A stretch of 64,000 nt of DNA from contig CM041465.1 of NCBI GenBank assembly GCA_023213395.1, positions 122,705,741 to 122,769,740 on the forward strand, given 5' to 3'. The notes below the pieces were generated by a model. The model saw only the letters and a list, made by a program, of their open reading frames with translations, did no database searches and was not told the origin of the DNA. Shown here piece after piece: positions 63,622 to 64,000 of the stretch. The position numbers and the translations under genes were made by a program. This DNA comes from Cycas panzhihuaensis. Its lineage: Eukaryota > Cycadophyta. Position 1 is the stretch's first letter. Each line of letters starts with the position of its first letter.

Positions 63622-64000
63622 CTATAACCACTGAATTCCTAAGATTGCGTCTACTCCTCCTATAGGCATTGCAAACATACATGTATTTACTAAATAGTCT
63701 CCAATTTGGAGATTCACCTTCTGATAGTAGCCTCCACAGGGAGTGGTTTTCCCGTTTGCTATGGATACTTGAAAAGTATTCAAAGATTGTATTTTTAGTC
63801 CTAACTTCTTTGTTGTGGCCCTGTTGATAAAGTTGTGCGTGTTGTCGCTATCCACAAGTATGGCAACTGGAGCTCCTTTGATCATCCCTTGGAACCTAAG
63901 GGTTTGGGGTGTAACACTTTGTTCTATTATGGCCTGTAGTGAGATTTGGACATTCTTAGTATTGACTGCTACAAGTTCATCTACGTCTACTTCCTCTTCT
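63622..64000 (-). pseudogene. M protease
   Basis: From the window edge: EEEVDVDELVAVNTKNVQIS and TPQTLRFQGMIKGAPVAILV, then DSDNTHNFINRATTKKLGLK, FQVSIANGKTTPCGGYYQKV and VDAILGIQWL. It is a Ty3/gypsy retropepsin. The active-site triplet DSG has become DSD. The frame is otherwise open through the window edge. The C-terminal AILGIQWL is the usual (D)xILGxxWL end. Between 63294 and 63600 lies the linker to reverse transcriptase, without a firm frame. Confidence 0.9.

Larger units (their letters stand above)
60051..64000 (-). mobile_element. M: Ty3/gypsy chromovirus, 3' LTR to protease
   Basis: Minus order from the window edge: protease (64000-63622), reverse transcriptase (63294-62372), RNase H (62342-62118), a TRIM-like insert, integrase (61842-61210), GPY/F module (61079-60747), chromodomain (60735-60550), polypurine tract AGAGGGGAGGGACT (60527-60514), 3' LTR (60513-60051). 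Protease before reverse transcriptase and integrase last is the gypsy order; the chromodomain places it among chromoviruses. It is inserted in the right LTR of P. The gag and 5' LTR lie beyond 64000. Confidence 0.92.

Noticed and set aside
1-64000. tRNA genes, suggested by repeated TGGTATCAGAGC-type sequences
   Set aside because: Each is a 12-14-base primer-binding site beside an LTR; no cloverleaf or A/B boxes flank them.

Overview
The window is plant nuclear DNA made almost entirely of nested LTR retrotransposons. It is AT-rich. The elements carry Ty1/copia and Ty3/gypsy proteins, most have primer-binding sites (PBS) of the plant initiator tRNA-Met type (TGGTATCAGAGC and variants), and 5-bp target-site duplications (TSDs) flank the insertions. 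I found no convincing intact host gene, tRNA or rRNA gene in 64 kb. Such density and decay suit a large plant genome, possibly a gymnosperm, but the species is not identifiable from the sequence. All coding regions are pseudogenes with in-frame stops and frameshifts.

Layout, left to right. 1-1642: 5' part of a minus-strand Ty3/gypsy element (gypsy-1). 1643-11928: plus-strand copia A, interrupted by a truncated copia Q (3056-4138), a gag-only element O (4704-9249, TSD GAATG/TAATG) and a solo gypsy LTR S (10110-10922, TSD ATCCT). 11998-12720: a copia gag remnant J. 13100-27863: decayed minus-strand gypsy-like material (F and a second gag N-terminus), interrupted by copia E (13786-18932, identical 219-bp LTRs, TSD AATTT) and element G (22102-26127, TSD AAAGG).

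27864 to about 52632: old plus-strand copia C, split by I (28047-32830, TSD GTTGT), D (33898-37549, TSD AAAAT/AAGAT) and copia B (38052-51424, TSD ACAAG). B is itself split by copia L plus a foreign tail (42565-49952, TSD TAAGA). 52869-55339: an LTR remnant T and minus-strand copia K. 55340-60050: gag-only element P, a relative of O. 60051-64000: chromodomain gypsy element M, inserted in the right LTR of P and itself carrying a TRIM-like fragment.

The nesting gives a relative order of events: C is older than B, which is older than L; K is older than P, then M, then the TRIM fragment. Points worth a second look: (i) GCCGAC-containing motifs at a fixed distance upstream of the TATA box in three gypsy LTRs; (ii) the L insertion, whose 3' LTR continues into a PBS and a GC-rich tail inside the same TSD; (iii) a perfect 32-bp palindrome duplicated in each L LTR; (iv) the O/P family, whose gag-like ORF carries a conserved unrecognised C-terminal region; (v) a row of zinc-knuckle-like units in the F gag; and (vi) copia E, which has identical LTRs but many frameshifts.
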